Source: Puniceicoccales bacterium (GTDB lineage Bacteria > Verrucomicrobiota > Verrucomicrobiia > Opitutales > JAIRKQ01). From it: DNA of 14,505 nt. The stretch lies in the NCBI GenBank assembly GCA_031281895.1, contig JAITET010000066.1, positions 1-14,505 on the forward strand, written 5' to 3'. A model generated the notes under the pieces. The model made no database searches, was not told the DNA's origin, and saw nothing but the letters and a program-made list of their open reading frames with translations. Made by a program: the position numbers and the translations under genes. Shown one piece after another: positions 6,589-13,951 of the stretch (position 1 is the stretch's first letter; each line of letters starts with the position of its first letter).

Positions 6589-8732
6589 TATACCTCGGTT
6601 GGTTTAGGTTGTCCAATTTTACCCACTGGAAGCAAAATACTTCCCGAATCATTTTTTGAATTTTTATCACTTTGGCGTTTCCTAGGAGCTCCCACATTAT
6701 CATCATCATTGCTTTGTTTGATCTGCTTTCTTGGTGTGATTATATTTATAGTGAAATCACCATTCTTTACAAGGTCATAGACATGAACACCATCAATGGT
6801 CTCATACTTCAACAATGCCTCTGCAAGTTTGTCCAAAATTGTCCGTTTTTCTTGTAGAATTTCGAAGGCCCGCCGATAACCAGCCTCAACAAATGCTATA
6901 ACCGCAGAGTCGATCTTTTGGGCCGTTAGTTCGCTATAATTTTGCGAACGAGAAATTTCGCGACCTAGAAATATGTGATCCCGATTTTCCCCATAGGCGA
7001 CTGGACCGAGCGGACTCATCCCCCAGTCGCAAACCATCTTTCTTGCAAGTTGCGTTGCTGATTTTATGTCAGCCGAGGCCCCGCTGGTCATTTCAGAAAA
7101 TATAATTTCTTCGGCCACACGGCCACCCATTGAGCAGCAAATTTGGGCTTCTAAATTCTTTTTCGACCGGTTTAAAATGTCCTTTTGTGGAATAAACATC
7201 GTACTTCCCAAACTTTGCCCGCGGGGAATAATTGTCACCTTATGCACCGGCAGATTTCCATCATCGACAACCACTTGAACTATGGCATGGCCAGCTTCAT
7301 GGTAGGCCGTAATCTTTTTGTCGGAGTCATCCATCAATTTTTTACGTTCCCGACCGAATGCGATCTTATCTCGGGCTTCATCCACATCATTTTTGGATAC
7401 AGCTTTTTTATTTTCGCGGGCAGCTAGCAGAGCCGATTCATTTAGTAAGTTTTCCAAATCTGCTCCCGAGAAACCCGATGTGCTACGTGCTACGTCCTTC
7501 AGATTGACACTTTTGTCCAGCTTAATCTTTTTTGCATGGACCTTTAAAATTTCCTCTCTCCCATTTAGGTCCGGCAGGTCGATCACTATTTGTCGATCAA
7601 ATCTCCCGGGCCTCAAAAGCGCCGAATCCAAAACATCCGGCCGGTTTGTAGCCGCCATGATAATTACCCCTTCACGACTATCAAATCCATCCATTTCGAC
7701 GAGAAGAGAATTGAGTGTTTGCTCCCTTTCATCGTTACCTCCACCGAGACCAGCTCCCCGTTGGCGACCAACCGCATCTATTTCGTCAATGAACAGTATG
7801 CAGGGAGCGTTTTTTCTGCCCTGTTCGAACAAATCCCGAACGCGGGATGCCCCCACTCCAACGAACATTTCAACGAAATCAGACCCACTCATGCTGAAAA
7901 ATGGAACCTTCGCTTCCCCTGCAACTGCTTTTGCCAATAGGGTTTTCCCCGTCCCTGGAGCTCCGAACATTAAACATCCTTTGGGAATACGTCCACCGAT
8001 ATCCAAAAATTTCTTCGGATTTTTCAAAAAATCTACGATTTCTGCCACTTCTTCCTTCGCTTCATCACACCCAGCAACGTCATTGAATGTGATTTTTTTC
8101 TTATCCTGTGTTAGTAACTTAGCTCGACTTTTCCCAAATACCATCGTACTTTTGCCAGCTCCATGTAGTTGTCTTCCCAGAATGAAAAATATTAGTAATA
8201 GAAAAATGACATAGGGTACCGTATTGACCAAAATGTCACTCCACAGTGCTGAACTTGGTTTTTCAACCCATACCTTCGATGATTCTATTAGACGGTTATA
8301 ACGAGTAGGGGTTAAACGGCCTTCCGCAATAAAAGTTTCCGTATCTGCATTGTTTTCGGCAATTGTATTGGTTTGTGTAATGGCATCGTTAAATTTTTTC
8401 AAAAAATTGACATTGCTAATAGCTCGTTGGTCTGCCAGGGCATTTGATATAACTTTTCCTCCAGATAGGCCTTTTTCTCCGGTACTTTTAGCTTCCCCAT
8501 ACAACTTGTACCATTCGAATCCCTTCGAAGGGACACTTTGTATGACACCGGATATGATGTCATTCCTTTCCGCCGCCGCTAGAACCGATTCAATGGTCCA
8601 CCTATTTCCTTGAACGGTCGTAACCATAGGATTATACACACTCCACAGGGCAAAAATTGCTAAAATTACAAATACCCAAACCCCAACAACTTTCAGTTGA
8701 AACACAAATTTTGAATTATTTTTTTTTTGCAT
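6588..8732 (-). CDS. ftsH: ATP-dependent zinc metalloprotease FtsH
   Basis: Membrane-anchored AAA+ protease that degrades membrane and short-lived cytosolic proteins. Numbering from the ATG at 8730-8732 (714 residues): first transmembrane helix about 14-32, a large periplasmic domain about 35-165, second helix about 168-186, Walker A GAPGTGKT (257-264), pore motif MFVGVG (289-294), Walker B LFIDEID (313-319), SRH region ATNRPDVLDSALLRPGRFDR (361-380), zinc site HEAGH (478-482) with the third ligand probably Asp555 in SGASADIKSA, and a charged, low-complexity C-terminal tail. A TTG 18 bases upstream would add six residues; I prefer the ATG, which has GGGA about 12 bases upstream. It follows tilS by about 46 bases, an adjacency common in bacteria, and its stop overlaps the ClpX-like start. 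Confidence 0.96.
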   Translation of the reverse strand: MQKKNNSKFVFQLKVVGVWVFVILAIFALWSVYNPMVTTVQGNRWTIESVLAAAERNDIISGVIQSVPSKGFEWYKLYGEAKSTGEKGLSGGKVISNALADQRAISNVNFLKKFNDAITQTNTIAENNADTETFIAEGRLTPTRYNRLIESSKVWVEKPSSALWSDILVNTVPYVIFLLLIFFILGRQLHGAGKSTMVFGKSRAKLLTQDKKKITFNDVAGCDEAKEEVAEIVDFLKNPKKFLDIGGRIPKGCLMFGAPGTGKTLLAKAVAGEAKVPFFSMSGSDFVEMFVGVGASRVRDLFEQGRKNAPCILFIDEIDAVGRQRGAGLGGGNDEREQTLNSLLVEMDGFDSREGVIIMAATNRPDVLDSALLRPGRFDRQIVIDLPDLNGREEILKVHAKKIKLDKSVNLKDVARSTSGFSGADLENLLNESALLAARENKKAVSKNDVDEARDKIAFGRERKKLMDDSDKKITAYHEAGHAIVQVVVDDGNLPVHKVTIIPRGQSLGSTMFIPQKDILNRSKKNLEAQICCSMGGRVAEEIIFSEMTSGASADIKSATQLARKMVCDWGMSPLGPVAYGENRDHIFLGREISRSQNYSELTAQKIDSAVIAFVEAGYRRAFEILQEKRTILDKLAEALLKYETIDGVHVYDLVKNGDFTINIITPRKQIKQSNDDDNVGAPRKRQSDKNSKNDSGSILLPVGKIGQPKPTEV

Positions 8733-8778
8733 ATATAAAGCAGATCCCAAACACGACTACAATACCAACTAACATGCG

Positions 8779-10200
8779 TCATACATATGTCAATAGAAGA
8801 GCCTCACTATCTTTTGTTTTTATTTTAAAATAATCTGAAACCGGCAAGTGCGGAACCCAACAAACTTTACCATTAACAAATACCACAGGCAATGACTGTC
8901 TGTTTTCCTTTGGAATAATTTTTGTGGTCAAAATATCTCCCAGTTTTCTTTCTGAACTATGCCCAAGGGGTAAATACTTGAACAGTGGTTGATATTTTTT
9001 TGCCGAAATTTTTGATACTTTTTCGACAACCGCGTAGCACTGTTTACTTCTGTCCATATTTTGTAAATCTTCCCATATTTTTTTATAAATTCTCACATTT
9101 TGAATGTCTAAAATTTTTTCGTTCGGCAAACGATTTTGCCCTATTTTCAAATCTTCGACTACCCAACCATCATCATTTTTTTTATCTTCTTCTCCAGTAG
9201 TTAGACAAAAACTGTCGCCATCAAATTTGATGAAATTCCGTTTGCCAACGCTGAAAATCGTTGTTTTGCCTAGAAGCATCTTATCCAAAAATGTTTGAAC
9301 ATATGACCGCCGAACATCGAGGTCATTGGATACTAAAAATTCTACAAAAATCTTTTTCAATAGGGCGGTTGGTAACTTTTTCAAATCGGAAATTGCAAGT
9401 TTTCCTTTCAGGTCTCTACCATTGAGGTATTTTTCGGCAAAAAAACTTATCGCATTGTCAGCTTCCTCCAGGTTTTGCTTTACGCTCTCTAGACTTTTAA
9501 CGACATTGAAATGGCCAGCTATTTCCTGAATCTTTGGCAAAATGATATTACGAATTTTATTCCTGAAAAAGTCATTTTCGAAATTAGTTTTATCATCACG
9601 CCATTCGATCTTTGAGTTTTTCAGACAAATTTCTATTTCCTGTTTTGTAAAATTCAGCAATGGCCGCAATTTTAAATACTTTTTTTGGAAAATTGTCATG
9701 GTTCGAGGTGAGGAAAGTCCTGTCGTATCACTCCCACGAATCATTCGCATCAATAAAGTTTCGGCGACATCATTTTTTTGATGCCCAAAAACTAACACTT
9801 TGGAATTAAATTTTTCAAGTGCACATTCGAAAAATTCATTCCGTAAACGACGCAAAAGATCTTCGCTGACATTGGTCGGTTTATCTATCAATTTTTCCGA
9901 ATAAAATGCCACGCCCCAATTCTCTGCCAACATTTTCACAAATTGTTCATCGCCATCGGAATCCCGACCACGCAAATTATGATTGAAATGCAAAATGACC
10001 AGACGGCTTTTCAAATTAGGAAATTTTTCTAAAATATATTTCACCAGAAATACGGAATCACTGCCCCCCGAACATGCGACACAAACAATTTCATCACTAT
10101 TTTTTTCATTCAAAAGTTTCAAAATCTCATCGGCAGCTTTGAAGCCCCTATAATCAGCAATTTGAGCCTTTGCATATGCGATTAGATCATGGGTTTGCAT
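8779..10200 (-). CDS. tilS: tRNA(Ile)-lysidine synthase
   Basis: This enzyme uses ATP and lysine to convert C34 of the CAU-anticodon tRNA-Ile to lysidine, letting it read AUA; it is essential in most bacteria. The 473-residue protein has the PP-loop SGGSDS (44-49), HFNHNLRGRDSDGDEQF (71-87), GHQKNDVAETLLMRMIRGS (139-157), and DKTNFENDFFRNKIRN (203-218). A C-terminal substrate-binding domain near the end contains the conserved KLGDILTTKIIPKENR-type segment and ..VCWVPHLP. I chose the ATG at 10198-10200, seven bases after the dapL stop; the TTG-started longer frame overlaps dapL and adds nothing recognisable. The family's usual DD in GHxxDDxAET reads ND here, a mild variation. Confidence 0.94.
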   Translation of the reverse strand: MQTHDLIAYAKAQIADYRGFKAADEILKLLNEKNSDEIVCVACSGGSDSVFLVKYILEKFPNLKSRLVILHFNHNLRGRDSDGDEQFVKMLAENWGVAFYSEKLIDKPTNVSEDLLRRLRNEFFECALEKFNSKVLVFGHQKNDVAETLLMRMIRGSDTTGLSSPRTMTIFQKKYLKLRPLLNFTKQEIEICLKNSKIEWRDDKTNFENDFFRNKIRNIILPKIQEIAGHFNVVKSLESVKQNLEEADNAISFFAEKYLNGRDLKGKLAISDLKKLPTALLKKIFVEFLVSNDLDVRRSYVQTFLDKMLLGKTTIFSVGKRNFIKFDGDSFCLTTGEEDKKNDDGWVVEDLKIGQNRLPNEKILDIQNVRIYKKIWEDLQNMDRSKQCYAVVEKVSKISAKKYQPLFKYLPLGHSSERKLGDILTTKIIPKENRQSLPVVFVNGKVCWVPHLPVSDYFKIKTKDSEALLLTYV

Positions 10201-10207
10201 TTTGAAA

Positions 10208-11470
10208 TCACTTCGACTTGCCAAAATTGAACCTGACGTCGGACATTCGACTTCTGAATAAATCAATGACTTTGTTTTCGTCCATGTCTTTGCTACCAAA
10301 TGTCATGGAAAACCTCAGGGATGGCTCGACATCATCCCACGGAACGACGACTATTCCAAGGTCTGCTATCATCCATTCAGCAAATTTTTCCGCCGAAGGA
10401 AAATCAATTTTTTGGTCGTTATATTCTGCGGAATTTGGAATTTGAGTATACAGGAAAAAACCAGCCCGCACATTACCAATATTAAAACCGCAATTCTTTA
10501 GAATTGGAGCTATTTGATTCATTCGCCGTTCGTATTTTTGTGCATTTTCGACCGGGATGGACATATTATTCTGCAGTGCCTTGGCTGCCGCCTTCTGTAT
10601 CGCTAAAAACTGACCGGAATCTGTTAGATCTTTGACGTGGGCATAGGCAGCCATCAACTGAGAATTTCCGCAAACCCAACCAAGTCGCCAACCTGTCATA
10701 TTAAACCCTTTCGACATGGAATGCAGTTCCAATGACACTTTCTTCGCCCCATCCACATTAAAAATGGAAAGTCTGTTTTCTCCATGAAATGTTAGGGAGG
10801 CGTAGGCCGCATCATTTATTATTAAAAAGGAATACTCATGGGCTAAATGGACCAATTTTCTAAAAAATTCCTTTGTAGCACAGGCCCCCGTTGGATTATT
10901 GGGGTAATTTACAACGATTACCTTCGTTTTTTGCAAAATATGCTTGGGAATGTCATCCAACGCGGGTAGATAACTATTCTTTGCACGGAGCGGAAGGTAT
11001 ATAATATCTGCCAAAAGGTAACGGGAATGGGTGCCGAAAATGGGGTATCCCGGCGTTGTCATCAGGACGACATCACCCGGATTTACGAAACATAGCGATA
11101 AAATGGATAGGGCAGCCTTTGAACCTATCGAATGGATAATCTCCGTTTGCGGATCCAATGAGACGTTGAACTGTGATTTCATGTAGCTGGCCACTGCCTC
11201 TTTGAAATCCTGGCATCCATTGTCAGCATAGCCACGATTTTCATATTTTCTAGCCTCACAGGCTAAGGCTTCAATCAACGAGTTGGCAGCCATGTCATCG
11301 GGTTCACCCACCCCCATATCTATCAAAACTCGACCGGGAAATTTAGCGAGAGCTTCTCTCTTTGCTCGTTTGATTTTTTCAAATTTGTAGATTTGATTGC
11401 TATTTCCGAAATTTTTACCGCCTATCCTTTCGGAAAAAATTTTTTTCGCAAATTGTCCGCTAACGTCCAT
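10208..11470 (-). CDS. dapL: LL-diaminopimelate aminotransferase
   Basis: A PLP-dependent fold-type I aminotransferase that converts tetrahydrodipicolinate directly to LL-diaminopimelate, for lysine and peptidoglycan. The 420-residue protein has GVGEPDDMA (53-61), ENRGYADNG (77-85), NYPNNPTGA (188-196), the NDAAY segment (219-223), Schiff-base lysine 254 in SMSKGFNMTGWR, and Arg386 in PSLRFSMTF for the carboxylate. The ENRGYADNG and PWDD..LRFS..F elements match the DapL2 type known from PVC bacteria, which I recall rather than searched. The ATG at 11468-11470 gives the family start (..RIGGKNFGNSNQIYKFEKIKRAK); a longer TTG-started frame would run into nth. It is the first gene of the operon; its start is 16 bp from the divergent nth start. 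A generic aspartate-type aminotransferase is the alternative. Confidence 0.85.
   Translation of the reverse strand: MDVSGQFAKKIFSERIGGKNFGNSNQIYKFEKIKRAKREALAKFPGRVLIDMGVGEPDDMAANSLIEALACEARKYENRGYADNGCQDFKEAVASYMKSQFNVSLDPQTEIIHSIGSKAALSILSLCFVNPGDVVLMTTPGYPIFGTHSRYLLADIIYLPLRAKNSYLPALDDIPKHILQKTKVIVVNYPNNPTGACATKEFFRKLVHLAHEYSFLIINDAAYASLTFHGENRLSIFNVDGAKKVSLELHSMSKGFNMTGWRLGWVCGNSQLMAAYAHVKDLTDSGQFLAIQKAAAKALQNNMSIPVENAQKYERRMNQIAPILKNCGFNIGNVRAGFFLYTQIPNSAEYNDQKIDFPSAEKFAEWMIADLGIVVVPWDDVEPSLRFSMTFGSKDMDENKVIDLFRSRMSDVRFNFGKSK
11403..11436. repeat. Nine-base inverted repeat upstream of nth, inside dapL
   Basis: TTTCCGAAA at 11403-11411 and TTTCGGAAA at 11428-11436 are perfect inverted copies around a 16-base spacer, followed by an A-run and T-run. 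It lies within the dapL 5' coding region and about 50-85 bases before the nth ATG. It could be an operator or RNA hairpin, but a match of this size is expected about once by chance in this length of DNA. Confidence 0.35.
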
Positions 11471-11486
11471 ATTTGTCTCAAAAACT

Positions 11487-12113
11487 ATGAACCATTTCGA
11501 AAAATCAAAGTTTATTTTGGCCAAGCTGAATGAACTATTCCCGAGTCCACAAATTCCACTTCATTTTTCCGATCCGTTTACCTGTTTAATTGCTGTTATG
11601 CTATCTGCCCAGTGCACTGATGCTGTTGTAAATGTTGTGACAAACAAGTTGTTTAACAACGTAAAAACTCCCCGAGAAATAATAGATTTGGGAGAAGAAC
11701 GGTTGAAATCAATCATTAGGCCGTGTGGACTCTTCAATGCAAAGTCGAAACATATCGTTGATACCGCTAAAGCGATTCTGGAAAGGCATAATGGCCGGGT
11801 TCCGCATACATTTGCGGAGCTTGAAACACTGCCCGGTGTAGGCCATAAGACCGCTTCGGTTATCATGGGCCAATGTTTCGATGAACCTGCATTTCCCGTC
11901 GATACTCACATCGCACGACTAGCAAATCGTTGGGACCTCGAAAAATCCCACGACGTGAAAAAAATTGAAAATTCACTAAAAAAATTTTTCCCCGCGAGCA
12001 CGTGGAAAACCTTGCACATACAATTGATCCTCTATGGACGGCAATTTTGCCCAGCCAAAAAACACGTGGTTGAGAATTGCCCAATTTGTTTGGAATTTTC
12101 GAAACATATCTGA
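11487..12113 (+). CDS. nth: Endonuclease III (DNA glycosylase/AP lyase)
   Basis: Base-excision repair enzyme that removes oxidised pyrimidines and cleaves the abasic site. From the ATG at 11487 the protein has 208 residues, close to the usual 211. It starts like the family and shows the SDPFTCLIAVMLSAQCTD block (28-45), the helix-hairpin-helix LPGVGHKTA with catalytic-type Lys121, and VDTHIARLANR with catalytic-type Asp139. At the C-terminus only three cysteines resemble the [4Fe-4S] ligands (Cys188, Cys198, Cys201), with His207 near where the fourth is expected and a wider first spacing. The longer TTG-started frame runs back into dapL and is rejected. It heads the plus-strand run nth-acpS-ffh; its promoter must lie inside dapL. 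Confidence 0.93.
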   Translation: MNHFEKSKFILAKLNELFPSPQIPLHFSDPFTCLIAVMLSAQCTDAVVNVVTNKLFNNVKTPREIIDLGEERLKSIIRPCGLFNAKSKHIVDTAKAILERHNGRVPHTFAELETLPGVGHKTASVIMGQCFDEPAFPVDTHIARLANRWDLEKSHDVKKIENSLKKFFPASTWKTLHIQLILYGRQFCPAKKHVVENCPICLEFSKHI

Positions 12114-12169
12114 AGTATATGGAACGTTTGTTTGCAATGGCAATGACGAATATTATTTGTTCTACAAAT

Positions 12170-12556
12170 ATGGCAGCTTGTAATATATTCCTCGGAACGG
12201 ATATTGTCGATGTGGAAAGAATTAACAGATTAATTCAAAAGTATGGAAATACTTTCCTTTTTAGAATTTTCAATGTCAATGAGATTGCGTACTGCTGGCG
12301 AACTGTTAAGTCAGCCAATAGTTTTGCTGCCAGATTTGCCACAAAGGAAGCTTTTGCAAAAGCACTCGGTACAGGAATTGGGAAAAATGTTGGATGGAAG
12401 GATATCTCCGTCGGGAAAAAATCTTCCGGAGAACCATATATCATCCTATCGAAAAAGGGTAAGAATAAAATAAAAGCTCTGGGAATTTCCTCCATAAAAG
12501 TTTCAATTTCGCACACTAAAACGCTTGCCCAAGCTGTGGTTATGCTTATTAAATGA
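12170..12556 (+). CDS. acpS: Holo-[acyl-carrier-protein] synthase
   Basis: This enzyme transfers 4'-phosphopantetheine from CoA to apo-ACP, activating it for fatty acid and lipid A synthesis. From the ATG at 12170 the product has 128 residues, near the usual 120-126. It has GTDIVDVERI (9-18) with metal-binding Asp11, FAARFATKEAFAKALGTGI (52-70) with metal-binding Glu60, and the closing SISHTKTLAQAVVML. In-frame ATGs at 12119, 12137 and 12143 would add 9-17 residues; 12119 lies five bases after the nth stop and could allow coupled translation, but the family motif normally sits only a few residues from the N-terminus. No start has a good ribosome-binding site, so the exact one is uncertain. 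ffh begins four bases after its stop. Confidence 0.92.
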   Translation: MAACNIFLGTDIVDVERINRLIQKYGNTFLFRIFNVNEIAYCWRTVKSANSFAARFATKEAFAKALGTGIGKNVGWKDISVGKKSSGEPYIILSKKGKNKIKALGISSIKVSISHTKTLAQAVVMLIK

Positions 12557-12560
12557 TTCT

Positions 12561-13901
12561 ATGTTTGCGTCGATAACTGGTAAAATTTCCAATGTTTTAA
12601 AGAACCTACGTGGTCTTGGAAAGATTTCAGAAAAAAATGTTACGGATGCCTTGGAAGAAATTCGAACCTCCCTACTGAGTGCGGATGTTAACCGGGAAGC
12701 CGCCGATGAATTTATAGGCAAAGTTCACAGATCTGCCATTGGTCAAAAGGTTTTGGACAAAATTTTGCCAGAGCAACAGATTGTTAAAATAGTTTATGAC
12801 GAACTTGTCGAACTCCTCGGAGGTAGCCAAGAGGTAGAAAAGTATACGGTAAAGCCGTTAAAAATTCTCCTAGCGGGTTTGCATGGTTCCGGTAAAACAA
12901 CAACCGCTGGCAAACTGGCACTTTTACTAAAGGATGAGGGGTATAATCCCCTATTGGTTGCCTGTGATATTTACCGACCTGCCGCGATCGATCAATTAAA
13001 AGTGGTGGCTAACAACATTTCCGCAGCATACTATGCCGAACCGGATTCAAAAAATGTATGTAAAATCGCAAAACATGGCTTGCAACACGCCGAAAACAAT
13101 AGTTTTGATGCGATAATTTTTGATACCGCAGGCAGGTTACATGTAGATAAGCAGCTAATCGAAGAAATCAAAGATATCAAAAAAATTGTCTCTCCCAACG
13201 AAGTATTTTTAGTCGCCGATGGGGCTTTGGGCCAAGAATCTGTCAACATCGCCAAAACGTTCAACGATGCCATATCCCTCTCGGGCATAATTTTGACAAA
13301 ACTTGATGGCGATGCACGTGGTGGAGCCGCACTGTCAATGAAATATGTCACAGGGGTTCCGATAAAATTCGTTGGAATGGGCGAAAAATCCGCAGACTTT
13401 TCTGTTTTTCACCCAAAACGAATGGCCAACCGTATTTTGGGGATGGGAGATGTGGTATCCCTCGTTGAAAAAGCACAGCAACACGTCGACAAGCAGGAGC
13501 AGGAAAAATTGTCGAAAAAGATAAAAAAGGCAGAATTCGACTTGAATGACTTCCTGGCAAGCATTCAACAGATCAAAAAAATGGGACCGATGTCTACGCT
13601 GATGGGAATGCTTCCTGGAATACCGAAAATACCGACGTCAGATTCCGATAGTGAAAAAATGAAAATGACGGAGGCGATCATCCAATCCATGACAATCCAA
13701 GAACGTGTTAAACCGTCAATTATTAATTCCTGGCGTCGTATGAGGATAGCCAAAGGTGCGGGCGTGGAGCTTAAGGATGTTAATGCACTGCTAAAACAAT
13801 TCTACCACATGCAAAAAATGATGAAGTCATTCAAAGGGGAAAAAGGCATTAAAAAGATGCAAGCATTTGCATCGCAGTTTAATATGCAGGTTGGCCACTG
13901 A
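12561..13901 (+). CDS. ffh: Signal recognition particle protein Ffh (SRP54)
   Basis: GTPase that with 4.5S RNA binds signal sequences on ribosomes and, through FtsY, delivers them to the membrane translocon. The 446-residue protein has the N domain (about 1-95), P-loop GLHGSGKTT (106-114), DIYRPAAIDQL (136-146), DTAGR (188-192), TKLDGDARGG (246-255) and GMGDVVSLVEKA (294-305). A methionine-rich M domain (about 325-446) contains the RNA-binding RRMRIAKGAG (392-401). The ATG at 12561, four bases after the acpS stop, gives the family start; the longer frame from 12525 overlaps acpS. No 4.5S RNA gene was seen in the window. Confidence 0.97.
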   Translation: MFASITGKISNVLKNLRGLGKISEKNVTDALEEIRTSLLSADVNREAADEFIGKVHRSAIGQKVLDKILPEQQIVKIVYDELVELLGGSQEVEKYTVKPLKILLAGLHGSGKTTTAGKLALLLKDEGYNPLLVACDIYRPAAIDQLKVVANNISAAYYAEPDSKNVCKIAKHGLQHAENNSFDAIIFDTAGRLHVDKQLIEEIKDIKKIVSPNEVFLVADGALGQESVNIAKTFNDAISLSGIILTKLDGDARGGAALSMKYVTGVPIKFVGMGEKSADFSVFHPKRMANRILGMGDVVSLVEKAQQHVDKQEQEKLSKKIKKAEFDLNDFLASIQQIKKMGPMSTLMGMLPGIPKIPTSDSDSEKMKMTEAIIQSMTIQERVKPSIINSWRRMRIAKGAGVELKDVNALLKQFYHMQKMMKSFKGEKGIKKMQAFASQFNMQVGH

Positions 13902-13914
13902 AAATCATAATACC

Positions 13915-13944
13915 TTGACTTAGCCAATGTTTTTAAAAGAATAT
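13915..13944 (+). promoter_or_regulatory. Possible promoter of lpxA
   Basis: TTGACT (13915-13920, five of six to the -35 consensus) lies in the 50-base ffh-lpxA gap, followed 18 bases later by GAATAT (13939-13944), a poor -10 match. The spot is right, just before the ATG at 13952, but the start site would be very close to the ATG. Confidence 0.25.
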
Positions 13945-13951
13945 ACACATC

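Noticed and set aside
7318..8214. Long plus-strand open frame of 298 codons
   Set aside because: It is entirely antisense to the AAA+ core of ftsH, and its serine- and arginine-rich translation is typical of a shadow frame.
8771..8795. TTGACA on the minus strand before ftsH as a -35 box
   Set aside because: No -10 box is found at 16-19 bases; the nearest candidates are at unsuitable spacing. The hexamer also falls in the end of tilS.
12077..12169. Longer AcpS starting inside the end of nth
   Set aside because: The GTDIVDVERI motif should lie within about ten residues of the start; the extra residues match nothing in the family.
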